NCBI GenBank assembly: GCA_024362935.1 | Contig: JANCRA010000028.1 | Location: forward strand, 7,498,476 to 7,562,475 | From: Setophaga petechia | Taxonomy: Eukaryota; Chordata; Aves; Passeriformes; Parulidae | DNA: 64,000 bases | Direction of reading: 5' to 3' | Shown here: piece by piece, positions 53,730 to 63,314 of the stretch | How the letters are laid out: every line of letters starts with the position of its first letter | Position numbering within the stretch: position 1 is the first letter of the stretch | Program-made: the position numbers and the translations under genes | The notes under the pieces: generated by a model | What the model was told of the DNA's origin: nothing | Seen by the model: the letters and a program-made list of their open reading frames with translations, nothing else | Databases searched by the model: none

Positions 53730-56700
53730 TATTATTATTGAAAGCATTATTATTGTTGTCATTGTTGTTATGATCATTATATATTTATTATTCTTGTTGT
53801 TGTTATTATTATTATATCCAATATTTCCCTGGCAAACCTTGAGAAATACAATTTACACAACTGCTCATTTACAATTTATATTTACACACAATTACAAATG
53901 ACCAATTTGCACAGCTGAAAAATTTTTTTTTTTTAAAAAGTGACTTGAAATGATAAAACCTTTCTGCAATTATCCATTGGTGTAAAAAACCTGTAAAAAT
54001 ATAGAATTTACTATAGAATATAATAGAATTGAATATATGAAATTAATATAAATATTATAAAAAGCAACTCAAATTCAATAGAATTGAATATATTAAATAT
54101 AATGATATGAATTTAATATATTAATGTAATAAATTAATATAATGAGTATAAAAAGTGACTGGAAATGATAAAACCTTTCTCTAATTATCCATCAGTGTAA
54201 AAATATAGAATTTAATATAGAATATAATAGAATTGAATATATTAAATATAATTAATTATATGAATTTAATATATTAATATAAGGAATATAAAAAGTGACT
54301 GGAAATGATAAAACCTTTCTGTAATTATCCATCAGTGTAAAAAACCTGTAAATAATATAGAGTATAATAGAATTAAATATATTAAATTAATATAAATAAT
54401 ATAAAAAGTGACTCAAAATGCTAAAACCTCTCTGCAATTATCCATCAGTGTAAAAAACCTGATCTGCTGTGCCCTGAATTTTGCAGAGATCCAGGAGGCC
54501 AAGGCTCCCAGCCCCTCCATCCACAGGCAGGCCAGCATTGAGACTGACAGAGTGTCCAAGGAGTTCATAGAGTTCATCAGGACCTACCAGAAACCTGGCC
54601 AGGACATCTACAAACAATGCAAACTCTTCTTGGACACCATGAGCCATAAAAGGGTGAGCTCTGAATGATCTTGTCTCAATCAAATGGGGAAATTGGGGAG
54701 AGGGAGGGAATTCTGCATTTTTTTCAGCAGTTTGGATTTTCTGGAGTGGGGCAGGAGCCTTCAGATGATTGAAATAATCAAATTAAGATCTGGGAGCCTT
54801 TTTGTGCTAGTGGGGGGCCAGAGGAGGTGCTAACCCCAGAGCAGCCCAGATCATTTAGTCCTGACTCAGTCCCACACAAATGGGTCTGTTCAGCAATATT
54901 CTGCATTTATATGATTGTGGAGATGACCTGAGATATCCCTGGTGAGGTTTTAGCTCTCTCAGGGTGCTTTGGGTGGGAAGGGAATTAAAGCTGCTCTGGT
55001 TCCACAGTGCCAGGTGGCTCCAAACCCAGCCTGGCCTGGACTCTTCAGGGATGACACAGCTGAAAACTTCAAAGATAATTCAGCATCCAGGCACCCCTCT
55101 CCCTTTATAGGGGAAGGGGAACTTGACTGTGCTGCTTTTTTTAAAATATTAATAATTTTCCATTAAAGCAAAGAAATCAATGTTGCTGAAATATTAGTCT
55201 GTGGTGCCACCTATGGTTGGAATGAGTCAGAATTCAGCACAGCTTTTTTCCCTTCTCCCTTTCCTGTTTAGTTCCTCAAATTATCTCCTGAGTTCTCATG
55301 GAATTTTACATTCCCTCTGTTTTGAATTCTTCTTGAACTGTTATTTCTTTTCTTTTGGATCTGTTTATTCTGAGCACAGAGTTTGTGAGAACAGAGCAGT
55401 TTTATTTTTGGCTTCAAGCACTGAAGGTGTTCTCATTTCCTACTTCAGCCTTCTCAAAACTTGGGATTTTTGTACTACCCATAAACCAGGCCTAAAATCC
55501 AATTTCAGCAAGAGCTGAGACCTGTGCTCAGGAAAATGTCCAGTGTTTTGCCTTAGAGAATTCAGAAATCAAATTCTCCCACACTTTTTTAATGTATGGT
55601 TTCATTTAATGCTGAAAATTGCCTTAATTAAGTTAATTTTATGTTCTTCAGGAGCTCAGTTAGCAAAAGCCAGTGGTTGTTTCACAAATACTACTGTGAA
55701 TGTATTTCACAGTAACTTCATCATCAGAAATGTGCTGTAGAGATGTTATTTCAAATAATTTATGTTCTTGGGGGTTTTATACAGTATAGATTATAAAATG
55801 TCTTTTTAAAAAATTAGAGGTTAAACAGGGACAAACATTTTGCTTAGTCTGAGTTATTTTGTCATTGCTCCCAGAGGAAAAAGCATTGCCCCTGTGCTAA
55901 TACCCATTTATTTTTCCCACATTAAAGAGCCAATGTTGGTTTTTCCTGTTTGTAACTAAAATTGAGCCACTCTGAAGAGCTCTGCTGATGCTCTGCATTC
56001 TCAGCCTGTTACTGCAGCTGGGCCTTGCCTTGAACCCAAACAAACCCCAGGGGCTGCAGCCAACCCTTCCCACCCCCTGCTTGTTCTCTTGCAGGATCTG
56101 AGCATTGAGGAGCAATCTGAGTGTGCCCAGGATTTCTACCAGAACGTGGCAGACAGGCTGCAGACTCGCTGGAAAGGTACCAGGCTCTTCACCTTCCTCT
56201 TCCAAAATTAAATTGAATTTTCAGTGCAAGAAAAGAATTCAGAAATGCTGGGAACAGGTTCTGGTTAGAATTAGAATTAGAATTAATTAGAATTAGAGTT
56301 AGAATTGTTCCCTCTAGGAAGTTTTGCTGTCTAAATGTTTTTACAAATATTTTGTACTTTGTTTTAAATTCTTAGTGGAGTTCTGTTGGATTAAGGCATT
56401 TTCTGCCCCAGAGATGGGATAACTGAGAGGCATTTTAAAAACTTTTATTTTATATTATATGGTGTTTTATTTTTTATTTTATTTGTTATTTTATTTAAAT
56501 CTTTGTATAATTTTTTAAATTTTAGTTTATTTTTATTTTTTATTTATTTATTAATTATTTTATTTTATTTTATTTCGTTTTATATTTTTAATTTTTATTT
56601 TATATTTTTATTTTATTTTAATTTTAATTTTTCTTTTATTTTTAAATTTAATTTTTAATTTTTTTATTATATTATATTTTATTAAATTTCTTATATATAT

Positions 56701-59700
56701 ATAATAATTCTTACTCTATATATATACATCTATATATATATACACACACATATTTCTTCTTATAAATATCTGTTATAATGGATGTATTATATCCATTTAT
56801 GAACTCAGGTTGCCTCAAGAGAGTAATCTTAATTTGCTGGTATTGGGATTAAACCTTGCAAAGAGCCTTAAAATATTTTATTTTTGGGATTTCCCTTTCA
56901 GTGCCCCCTGAAAAAGTGGAGAAGGCAATGGATGAGGTTGAGAAGTACATCATGACTCGCCAGTATAAATATGTTTTTTGCCCTGAGACAACTGATGATG
57001 AGAAGAAAGACCTTGCTGTCCAAAAGAGGATCAGGTAAGGCTTGAAAGGAAAAATAATTAAGTAATCCCTAATTGTGTAAATGAGCTCTGAATCAGCCAT
57101 GTTAAAAACCTTGTGCTGTGCACAGACAAATGGCTTCTTAAGGGTTCAAACATTTTATTTCAAATACAGAAAGAATTAATAGGTGGGATAATGACAACCA
57201 CTACACTGGGAAAATTGAATTTTTATTAAATCACAGCCAAAAATAATTTTTTAAAAAAGGAAGTGCTTTCTGTGAAAATAAATGACATCAGTGGAATAAA
57301 CTGGTTTGTGACTGGAATGATGCCTCACTGACACAAAGCATTCCTTGGCCCTGAGTTCAGGTTTCAAACCCTGCCTGGCAGTGGCACTGAAGAGTTTTTT
57401 AACCCTTTTTTCTCCTTTTTACCTTCACTTTTTAACCCTCCCCTCCCTTTTCTCCTGGCAGGGCTCTGCACTGGGTGACTCCCCAGATGCTCTGTGTTCC
57501 TGTCAGTGAGGAAATCCCAGAGGTCTCTGACATGGTTGTGAAGGCAATTACAGGTTTGTGAGTGATCAATTCTGCATTTCCAGCTTTCAATCTCACCTCT
57601 CTTGCTTCTTGAGATGATTTTTGTTGTCATCACAGGGTGGTCCAGGCTGTTAAATGTGCAGGAGTTTGGAATTTCAGCTGTGGAGCAGGGATGATTTCCA
57701 CACTGAAGTGTTTAGAATTAACTGATCTACTTGAAACACTTCCCCACAAAGAGAAATGATGCAATAAATGCAATAAATGATGCAGTGAATTCATTGAAAA
57801 TAAATTTGTATCATTTAAAATAAATTTATATTATTTAAAATAAATTAAAACTGTTTTGAGGGAAATCTGTGAGTTTTGAGGGAAATCTCTTCAGTTTTGA
57901 GGGAAATCTCTGAGTTTTGAGGGAAATCTGTGAGTTTTGAGGGAAATCTGTGAGTTTTGAGGGAAATCTGTGAGTTTGGAGGGAAATCTGAGTTTGGGGT
58001 GAAGTCTCTGAGTTTGGGGTGAAATCTCTGAGTTTGGGGTGAAATCTGTGAGTTTGGAGGGAAATCTGTGAGTTTTGAGGGAAATCTGTGAGTTTTGAGG
58101 GAAATCTGTGAGTTTTGAGGGAAATCTGTGAGTTTTGAGGGAAATCTGTGAGTTTTGAGGGAAATCTGTGAGTTTTGAGGGAAATCTCTTCAGTTTTGAG
58201 GGAAATCTCTTCAGTTTTGAGGGAAATCTGTGAGTTTTGAGGGAAATCTGTGAGTTTTGAGGGAAATCTGTGAGTTTTGAGGGAAATCTCTTCAGTTTTG
58301 AGGGAAATCTCTTCAGTTTTGAGGGAAATCTGTGAGTTTTGAGGGAAATCTGTGAGTTTTGAGGGAAATCTCTTCAGTTTTGAGGGAAATCTCTTCAGTT
58401 TTGAGGGAAATCTCTTCAGTTTTGAGGGAAATCTCTTCAGTTTTGAGTAAAATCTCCCCATTTTGAGTGAAATCACATATTTTAAAACTAATGCATATAA
58501 CTTTAAATTAATTCATATAATTTGAGCTTGCTTCTTAGAAGGAGCAGGAGCAGAAAAATGCACTTTATTTCCCTGAATATCACCCAGCAAATCCTGCTAA
58601 TTCATTTCCTGATTATTGCAGTTTGAATAATTCCAGGACATTTTTTCCCCTCCCAGACATCATCGAGATGGACTCCAAGCGTGTCCCTCGGGACAAGCTG
58701 GCCTGCATCACCAAATGCAGCAAGCACATCTTCAATGCCATCAAAATCACCAAGAATGAGCCAGCCTCTGCTGATGATTTCCTGCCCACCCTGATTTACA
58801 TCGTGCTCAAGGGGAACCCCCCACGCCTGCAGTCCAACATCCAGTACATCACTCGCTTCTGCAACCCCAGCAGGCTGATGACTGGCGAGGATGGATATTA
58901 CTTCACCAACCTGGTGAGTGCTCCAGGGCAGGGGGGCTTGGGCAGCAAGGTTTGGCTTTTTTTGGAGGTAGGAATTGCCAGCAAAGGGCATAAATTGAAT
59001 TTCATAGAGATAAATTCAAATTCGTAAACATGAATCCCAATGCGTAAACATAAATTCAAATGTGCAAACCTAAATTCAAACTTGTAAACATAAATTCAAA
59101 TGTGCAAACCTAAATTCGTAAATATAAATTCAAATGTGTAAACCTAAATTCAAACTGGTAAATATAAATTCAGATGTGCAAACCTAAATTTGTAAATATA
59201 AATTCAAATGTGCAAACCTAAATTCAAACTGGTAAATATAAATTCAGATGTGCAAACCTAAATTTGTAAATATAAATTCAAATGTGCAAACTTAAATTCA
59301 AACTGGTAAATATAAATTCAGATGTGCAAACCTAAATTTGTAAATATAAATTCAAATGTGCAAACCTAAATTCAAACTTGTAAATATAAATTCAAATGTG
59401 CAAACCTAAATTCCAATTAATAAACATAAATTCCAATGTGGAAACCTAAAGTCCAATTCATAAACATAAATTCAAATGTCAAAACCTAAATTCAAACTCG
59501 TAAACATAAATTCAAATGTGCAAACCTAAATTCCAATTCATAAATTCCAATGTGTAAACCTAAATTCCAGTTCATAAACATAAATTCCAGTGTGTCAATC
59601 TAAAATCCAATTAGTAAACATAAATTCAAATGTCTAAACCTAAATTCAAACTTGTATATATAAATTCAAATGTCTAACCCTAAATTCAAGTTCGTAAATA

Positions 59701-61709
59701 TAAATTCAAATGCGTAAACCTAAATTCAAGTTTGTAAATATAAATTCAAATGTGTAAACCTAAATTCCAGTTCATAAACATAAATTCCAATGTGTCAACC
59801 TAAAGTCCAATTCGTAAACATAAATTCAAATGTGCAAACCTAAATTCATAAATATAAAGTCAAATGTGCAAACCTAAATTTGTAAATATAAATTCAAATG
59901 TGGAAACCTAAATTCAAACTCGTAAACATAAATTCAAATGCGTAAACATAAATTCAAATGTGCAAACCTAAATTCCAATTCATAAATATAAATTCCAATG
60001 TGTAAACCTAAATTCCAATTTGTAAACATAAATTCCAGTGTGCAAACCTAAAGTCCAATTCGTAAACATAAATTCCAATGTGCAAACCTAAAGTCCAGTT
60101 TGTAAAAATAAATTCAAATTCATCTTCACACAGTGGTTGAGGTTACTTAGAGCACAGCCAGGTTTGTCTCCTCTCTCTTCCATCTCCTCTGTCCAAATCA
60201 GAGATTTGTTTTCTTATTTTATAACTTTGAACCCTTTATTTGAAAAGTCTGATGCTGGGATTTTGGTGGATTTTTATCCTGCAAGATCTCTGTTCCTCAA
60301 ACCCTGAGTTTGGGCTGTGCAGATGTTCCAGATGCAGAGGCCATTCAGGTGTGAATTTAAAGAGGTTTTTTATTTTTACAGCTTCTCCAAGAGGCATTTC
60401 TTGGTGTGCTCTGCATTTTATCATAAATATCCTGGAGGGAAATTACAGAGTTGAATGAAACACTTGGAATGTTAAAAGTTCATTTCATTCAGAGCATCCC
60501 CCAAGTGAGCTGGGCTTTGACATTCCTTCAGGAAATTAATTGATTAATTAATGTGCATAGCAGATCTCTGCTGATCAGATATTAAATATTAGCACATGTT
60601 AATATTCCTGCTGTTCCCTCACCTCCCAGACACTCACACCCTGAGCTCTGCAATGTGCCTTGGCTGCTCCATTTTTGATTTCTTCAAACTTTTGGGGAGA
60701 GGAAAGAGTTGTATGAAGTGTCTGATAAAATTAACTTCTGGAAAAGCTTATAAAAATAATATTCAAAATTTAAAAAATCAGTTGCTGGTGTAAAAAGAGG
60801 GAAAGAATAGACAGTGTAAAACATTTTGTGAGTGTGAACCATTTCAGTGTGTGGTGATTGCAGTCCTGCAGTGATGCTCTCTGTGTTTGTTTGCAGTGCT
60901 GTGCTGTGGCCTTCATTGAAAAGCTGGATACTCAGTCCCTAAACATGAGCATATTATAAAAATATTCAAAATTTTAAAAATCAGTTGCTGGTGTAAAAAG
61001 AGGGAAAGGAATAGAAAGTGTAAAACATTTTGTGAGTGTAAATAATTTCAGTGTGTGGTGATTGCAGTCCTGCAGTGATGCTCTCTGTGCTTTGTTTGCA
61101 GTGCTGTGCTGTGGCCTTCATTGAAAAACTGGATACTCAGTCCCTAAACCTGAGCATATTATAAAAATAATAATATTCAAAATTAAAAAAATCAGTTGCT
61201 GGTGTAAGAAGAGGGAAAGAATAGAAAGTGTAAAACATTTTGTGAGTGTGAACCATTTCAGTGTGTGGTGATTGCAGTCCTGCAGTGATGCTCTCTGTGT
61301 TTGTTTGCAGTGCTGTGCTGTGGCCTTCATTGAAAAACTGGATGCTCAGTCCCTAAACCTGAGCCAGGAGGATTTTGATCGTTTCATGAGTGGCCAGACC
61401 TCCCCAAAAAAGCAGGAATCTGACAGCTTCTCCCCTGATGTGTGCCTGGGGGTGAAGCAGATGTGCAAAAGCTTAGACCTCCTCTCTCAGCTGAATGAGA
61501 GACAGGAAAGAATTGTCAGTGAAGCCAAGAAATTGGAGAAAGACCTCATTGATTGGACTGATGGCATCACCAGGGAGGTGGAGGAGATTGTGGAGAAATA
61601 TCCTTTAGAAATCAAAGGCAAAAGCCAAGCCTTAGCAGCCATTGACTCTGAAAATGTGGAGAATGACAAGCTGCCCCCACCACTGCAGCCTCAGGTTTAT
61701 GCAGGATAA
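48155..61709 (+). CDS. RABGEF1: RABGEF1 (Rabex-5), Rab5 guanine nucleotide exchange factor (gene-level span, eight coding exons)
   Basis: The protein activates Rab5 on early endosomes, together with Rabaptin-5, and binds ubiquitin. Eight exons join to 491 residues, the human length as I recall it. Visible in order are an A20-type zinc finger with Cys19, Cys23, Cys35 and Cys38; an adjoining ubiquitin-binding helix with Ala58; a helical bundle; and the VPS9 domain with Asp313, Pro317, Tyr354 and Thr357 in the known catalytic positions. A C-terminal coiled coil follows ([20 protein letters not shown]) and the tail reads [12 protein letters not shown]. All introns are GT-AG with consistent phases. 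Two further frame-preserving exons may exist in intron 3. The last exon's start is triplicated. Confidence 0.97.
48348..48600. repeat. Tandem duplication of a 126-bp unit after RABGEF1 coding exon 1
   Basis: CTTCCTTCAG..TG.C.C.TCCAAGTTCTGTTCCTGCCTCC occurs at about 48350 and 48478, each continuing to CTCAGGTTCATCACAAATCC and CCTTTTGA.GCAAAGATG. Each copy contains CTTCCTTCAG, an acceptor-like sequence, just after the true donor. Confidence 0.88.
48601..49590 (+). other. RABGEF1: Repeat-free part of RABGEF1 intron 2
   Basis: Close to 1 kb without tandem repeats or transposons in a gene otherwise full of them. It contains the octamer palindrome. No exon is visible. It may be a regulatory region, which cross-species alignment would show. 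Confidence 0.4.
48691..48708. promoter_or_regulatory. 18-bp perfect palindrome with two overlapping octamer motifs
   Basis: AATTTGCATATGCAAATT equals its own reverse complement and contains ATTTGCAT and ATGCAAAT, the POU-factor octamer in both directions. It lies in repeat-free intron sequence (about 48610-49560). Confidence 0.5.
49600..49746. repeat. 18-bp repeat GAATCTGCTGCTGGAAAT
   Basis: About eight units, some shortened. The 18-bp period keeps frame, giving [12 protein letters not shown] on the plus strand and FPAADS on the minus strand. Confidence 0.92.
49993..50344 (-). mobile_element. Solo LTR, minus orientation, ending 26 bases before RABGEF1 exon 3
   Basis: A 352-bp element flanked by the 6-bp duplication CCAGAC (49987-49992 and 50345-50350). 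On the minus strand it begins TGTCACAGACACAGAAAAAT and contains CTGCTGCTGTGGGATGCAAC, TGATTGGTCTCATG-like complement phrases and a TATATATCATAAAATAATAA-like poly(A) region. It shares its layout with the element at 46668-47026. Its plus-strand left end starts TC, one mismatch from the usual TG. No viral coding sequence is present. Confidence 0.85.
50371..50537 (+). CDS. RABGEF1: RABGEF1 coding exon 2 of the CDS (ubiquitin-binding helix and linker)
   Basis: It follows TTTTCCCACCTGCAG and completes Arg60, then reads [20 protein letters not shown] and on to SSRAGAKK. It ends one base into a Glu codon before donor GTAACT. The intron side of the acceptor has only 26 bases before a solo LTR. Confidence 0.95.
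51513..51632 (+). CDS. RABGEF1: Probable cassette exon of RABGEF1 (40 codons)
   Basis: Acceptor GCCTTTTTATTTCAG and donor GTAATG bound exactly 120 nt with no stop in phase 1, the phase of the flanking exons. It reads [20 protein letters not shown] and then [20 protein letters not shown]. Inclusion would insert 40 residues between the linker after the ubiquitin-binding helix and the helical bundle. I do not know a published isoform with this segment. An acceptor three bases later (CAGCAG) would drop one Ala. Confidence 0.55.
53566..53586 (+). CDS. RABGEF1: Possible 21-nt microexon of RABGEF1
   Basis: A 60-base pyrimidine-rich tract ends in TTTCCAACAG, followed by 21 nt and donor GTGGGT. In phase 1 it reads ALAGKLK, so inclusion keeps frame with exon 3, with the 120-nt cassette and with exon 4. 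The long pyrimidine tract with CTCTGCTTGC upstream is typical of regulated microexons. Support is from signals only. Confidence 0.4.
53658..53739. repeat. ATT trinucleotide microsatellite
   Basis: About 27 ATT units, nearly perfect, followed by a looser ATT/GTT region to 53820. Confidence 0.97.
53930..54450. repeat. AT-rich tandem array abutting RABGEF1 exon 4
   Basis: Four copies of AAAAAGTGACT.GAAATGATAAAACC then TCT.TAATTATCCATCAGTG and TAAAAAACCTG start at about 53934, 54147, 54290 and 54403, separated by TAGAATTGAATATATTAAAT spacers. The last copy runs directly into the sequence before the exon 4 acceptor. Confidence 0.9.
54487..54653 (+). CDS. RABGEF1: RABGEF1 coding exon 3 of the CDS (helical region)
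   Basis: It follows AATTTTGCAG, completes Glu116, and reads [20 protein letters not shown] then [20 protein letters not shown] to MSHKR. It ends in phase 0 before donor GTGAGC. This part belongs to the endosome-targeting and helical region. Confidence 0.96.
54654..56094 (+). other. RABGEF1: RABGEF1 intron 4
   Basis: From donor GTGAGC to acceptor TCTTGCAG. I see no repeat array, transposon or exon in this 1.4-kb stretch. Confidence 0.6.
56095..56176 (+). CDS. RABGEF1: RABGEF1 coding exon 4 of the CDS
   Basis: It reads [20 protein letters not shown] and RLQTRWK, ending one base into Val199 before donor GTACCA. Trp197 replaces the Gly I remember in the human protein; the codon is clear in the sequence. 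Confidence 0.94.
56262..56306. repeat. TTAGAA hexamer microsatellite
   Basis: About seven TTAGAA-type units, about 85 bases after the exon donor. Confidence 0.9.
56440..56800. repeat. T/A-only low-complexity tract
   Basis: Runs of TTTTATTTTATTTTA type followed by TATATATA and ACACACA. It ends about 100 bases before the next exon. Confidence 0.95.
56902..57034 (+). CDS. RABGEF1: RABGEF1 coding exon 5 of the CDS (start of the VPS9 region)
   Basis: It follows TTCCCTTTCAG, completes Val199, and reads [20 protein letters not shown] then [20 protein letters not shown]. It ends two bases into Arg before donor GTAAGG. Confidence 0.96.
57035..57461 (+). other. RABGEF1: RABGEF1 intron 6
   Basis: A short 427-base intron with a pyrimidine-rich 3' end (TTTTCTCCTGGCAG). 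No other feature seen. Confidence 0.75.
57462..57553 (+). CDS. RABGEF1: RABGEF1 coding exon 6 of the CDS (VPS9 domain)
   Basis: It completes Arg and reads [20 protein letters not shown] then [10 protein letters not shown]. It ends one base into Asp274 before donor GTTTGT, the weakest donor of the gene. Confidence 0.95.
57846..58465. repeat. 20/22-bp minisatellite, about thirty units, RABGEF1 intron 7
   Basis: GAGTTTTGAGGGAAATCTGT (20 bp) and CAGTTTTGAGGGAAATCTCTT (about 21-22 bp) units are arranged in blocks. The minus strand stays open for 213 codons (ISLKTEE/FPSKLTD) because neither unit type has a stop in the frames used. It is not a gene. Confidence 0.95.
58519..58585. repeat. Dispersed 65-bp repeat, copy 1 (copy 2 at 62645-62705)
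   Basis: ATAATTTGAG.TTGCTT.TTAGAAGGAGCAG..AAAAATGCACTTTATTTC is shared in the same orientation by both sites. Copy 1 has an extra GAGCAG. They may be fragments of one unclassified interspersed element. Confidence 0.7.
58657..58913 (+). CDS. RABGEF1: RABGEF1 coding exon 7 of the CDS (VPS9 catalytic core)
   Basis: It follows CCCCTCCCAG and encodes residues 274-359, including Asp313, Pro317, Tyr354 and Thr357, which the VPS9 family needs for exchange. It ends in phase 0 after YYFTNL before donor GTGAGT. Confidence 0.97.
58990..60118. repeat. 1.1-kb minisatellite of TAAATTCAAATGTGCAAACC units
   Basis: Units of about 38-40 bases pair TAAATTCAAATGTGCAAACC with TAAATTCAAACTGGTAAATA-like halves. 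It starts about 75 bases after the exon donor at 58914. Higher-order blocks of about 85-125 bases repeat within it. Confidence 0.95.
60119..60744 (+). other. RABGEF1: Middle of RABGEF1 intron 8
   Basis: About 600 bases between two repeat systems with no exon, transposon or RNA gene recognised. Confidence 0.55.
60897..60959 (+). pseudogene. Truncated copy 1 of RABGEF1 last exon
   Basis: It reads [20 protein letters not shown] then TAA in the correct phase after the acceptor. Use would end the protein about 20 residues after the exon 8 junction. Confidence 0.85.
61102..61164 (+). pseudogene. Truncated copy 2 of RABGEF1 last exon
   Basis: It reads [20 protein letters not shown] then TAA. The acceptor and pyrimidine tract are the same as those of the functional exon apart from one base. 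Confidence 0.85.
61311..61709 (+). CDS. RABGEF1: RABGEF1 last coding exon
   Basis: 132 codons and a stop. It reads [20 protein letters not shown] then [16 protein letters not shown]. The coiled coil [20 protein letters not shown], which serves Rabaptin-5 binding in this family, follows, and the exon ends [11 protein letters not shown]. Confidence 0.97.
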   Translation, partial: CCAVAFIEKLDAQSLNLSQEDFDRFMSGQTSPKKQESDSFSPDVCLGVKQMCKSLDLLSQLNERQERIVSEAKKLEKDLIDWTDGITREVEEIVEKYPLEIKGKSQALAAIDSENVENDKLPPPLQPQVYAG

Positions 61710-62624
61710 TTCTCCTCAGCTAGCTGGGAAGGAAAGGAAATTTAAACCTAAAAAAAAAAAAAAGAGCTTAAATCAGTACATTTTTAAAGGTACTTTTGGT
61801 TTGGGGTTTGGTTTTTGGTTTGTTTTTTTTTTTGGTTAAGTGTAATGAATTGTATTTATTTTAGTCCAGTAGGTTTCTATTAAGCTTTGGTGGGTTTTTT
61901 GAACTGAATTTCGATTTTCTACACAAACTGGTGTAATTTTTAAGCAACACTAGTCCATTGACATCCTGAAAGTTCCCTTCTAAGCATGCACTTAATTGTT
62001 TTTAATAATCAGTTTAACTTGAAGCCAAGTTCCAGCAGAGGAAAAAAAAAAAGTACCAATGTTAGTCTGAACTTATTCTGTAGCTGTAAAGATGAATTAT
62101 ATATTGTAAAATATGTAAAATTGTAAATAGATTTCAAATCTAATGTCCCAACTGTGCATGAGCTCGTGTGTGAGTGAAAATGATCTCAAAATATTCATTT
62201 TAGCACCTTTCAGTTCCATCATGTTGCAGTAAAAAGGCAAAAATGTTGTTGGAGTTTGGATAACCTGGAGGGGAGAAGTTGGAGTGATTTGCAAACTTGA
62301 AAAAATCATCTTAATCTGCTTTGTTTTAAAAAAAATCTATTTAAAAGATGCCATTTTTTCATTTAAATGCTCTGTCAGAACACCTGGTAGCCTTGAGTGG
62401 TGCATAAAGTGCTGATTTCACTGCTTTGGGAGGGAATGTGGGGCCAGAAATCAAAAATATTTCAGGAATAGGAAGAAATATTTGTATTAAAAATTGCAGA
62501 ATGTGGAACAAAAAAAGGGGAGGAGAAAAAGACCATGAAAAATTGCTCCAAAAGTGTTTATCTCTCTCCTGGTCACTTCCATCAATGGGATGAATTTGGG
62601 TTGCTTTTTTGACAATCCTGGGAA

Positions 62625-62630
62625 AATAAA
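62625..62630 (+). terminator. RABGEF1: Candidate proximal polyadenylation signal of RABGEF1
   Basis: AATAAATAAATA, 916 bases after the stop codon. The downstream sequence is only weakly T-rich. Confidence 0.35.
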
Positions 62631-62644
62631 TAAATACATAAATT

Positions 62645-62705
62645 AATATAATTTGAGGTTGCTTTTTAGAAGGAGCAGAAAAATGCACTTTATTTCTATG
62701 AAACA
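62645..62705. repeat. Dispersed 65-bp repeat, copy 2
   Basis: It matches 58519-58585 in the same orientation. Confidence 0.7.
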
Positions 62706-63308
62706 TCAACGTTCTGCTCTTCAGTGACCCCTTCAGCACCTTGAATGGCTTTTTGTGTCACTAAAAATCACTAAAATTCAGATTGGGGTGAAAAAGAGGA
62801 GCTCACCCCACAGAAAACAACAACCTCTTAAACAGAACTTGGAAACTTAAACCTCTTAAACAGAACTTGGAAACTTTTCCTGTGTCATTTGGAAGTTTCT
62901 TCCATGTAACCCTGAATCCCAAACACTGAAAGCTGGAGCTGCTTTTAAGCCAGGTTTAATTCTTGCCATGAGGAGGAAATACAAACCTGGTGCTTCATTC
63001 CCATTCCTATTCAATCTGCACTGCAATAACTTCAGACCACGACTGTGATTTCTCCCTTTTCTGGCAGTTTTTGGCCTTTTTATGAACTATGCACCACCCC
63101 TGGTGTTCAGACAAGCAGCTGCAGCACTGGGGTGCTCACAACAACAACAAAAAAAATCAAATTATTCCGTGTGTCACCACCCAAATCGCTTAGTAAATAA
63201 TCTGGGATTTATTTCTTTTCTTTAGGTGCTGATTCTGATCTCCAGGTTTGTCCCCAGGGAGGGGTGGGGGAAGCAAACTTGCAGCTGTTGTGTAAATGAG
63301 AATGTTTA

Positions 63309-63314
63309 AATAAA
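63309..63314 (+). terminator. RABGEF1: Candidate distal polyadenylation signal of RABGEF1
   Basis: AATAAA in GTTTAAATAAAAGTTCTGCC, about 1.6 kb after the stop codon. Confidence 0.4.

Larger units (their letters stand above)
50538..54486 (+). other. RABGEF1: RABGEF1 intron 3
   Basis: From donor GTAACT to acceptor ATTTTGCAG. It contains the two possible extra exons and the ATT and AT arrays listed separately. Other parts (50.6-51.4 and 51.7-53.4 kb) hold T runs and random open frames, with no supported gene. Confidence 0.5.
60745..61365 (+). repeat. RABGEF1: Triplicated block holding the intron 8 end and the start of the last RABGEF1 exon
   Basis: Three copies, with exon starts at 60897, 61102 and 61311 (spacing 205 and 209), share ATCAGTTGCTGGTGTAA, GTGTAAAACATTTTGTGAGT, GTGTGGTGATTGCAGTCCTG and the acceptor TTTGTTTGCAG. 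Copies 1 and 2 carry about 56 coding bases ([16 protein letters not shown]) and then ATATTATAAAA, giving an in-frame stop soon after. Confidence 0.95.

Noticed and set aside
57835..58476. 213-codon minus-strand open frame of ISLKTEE/FPSKLTD repeats
   Set aside because: It is pure read-through of a 20/22-bp minisatellite within a RABGEF1 intron.
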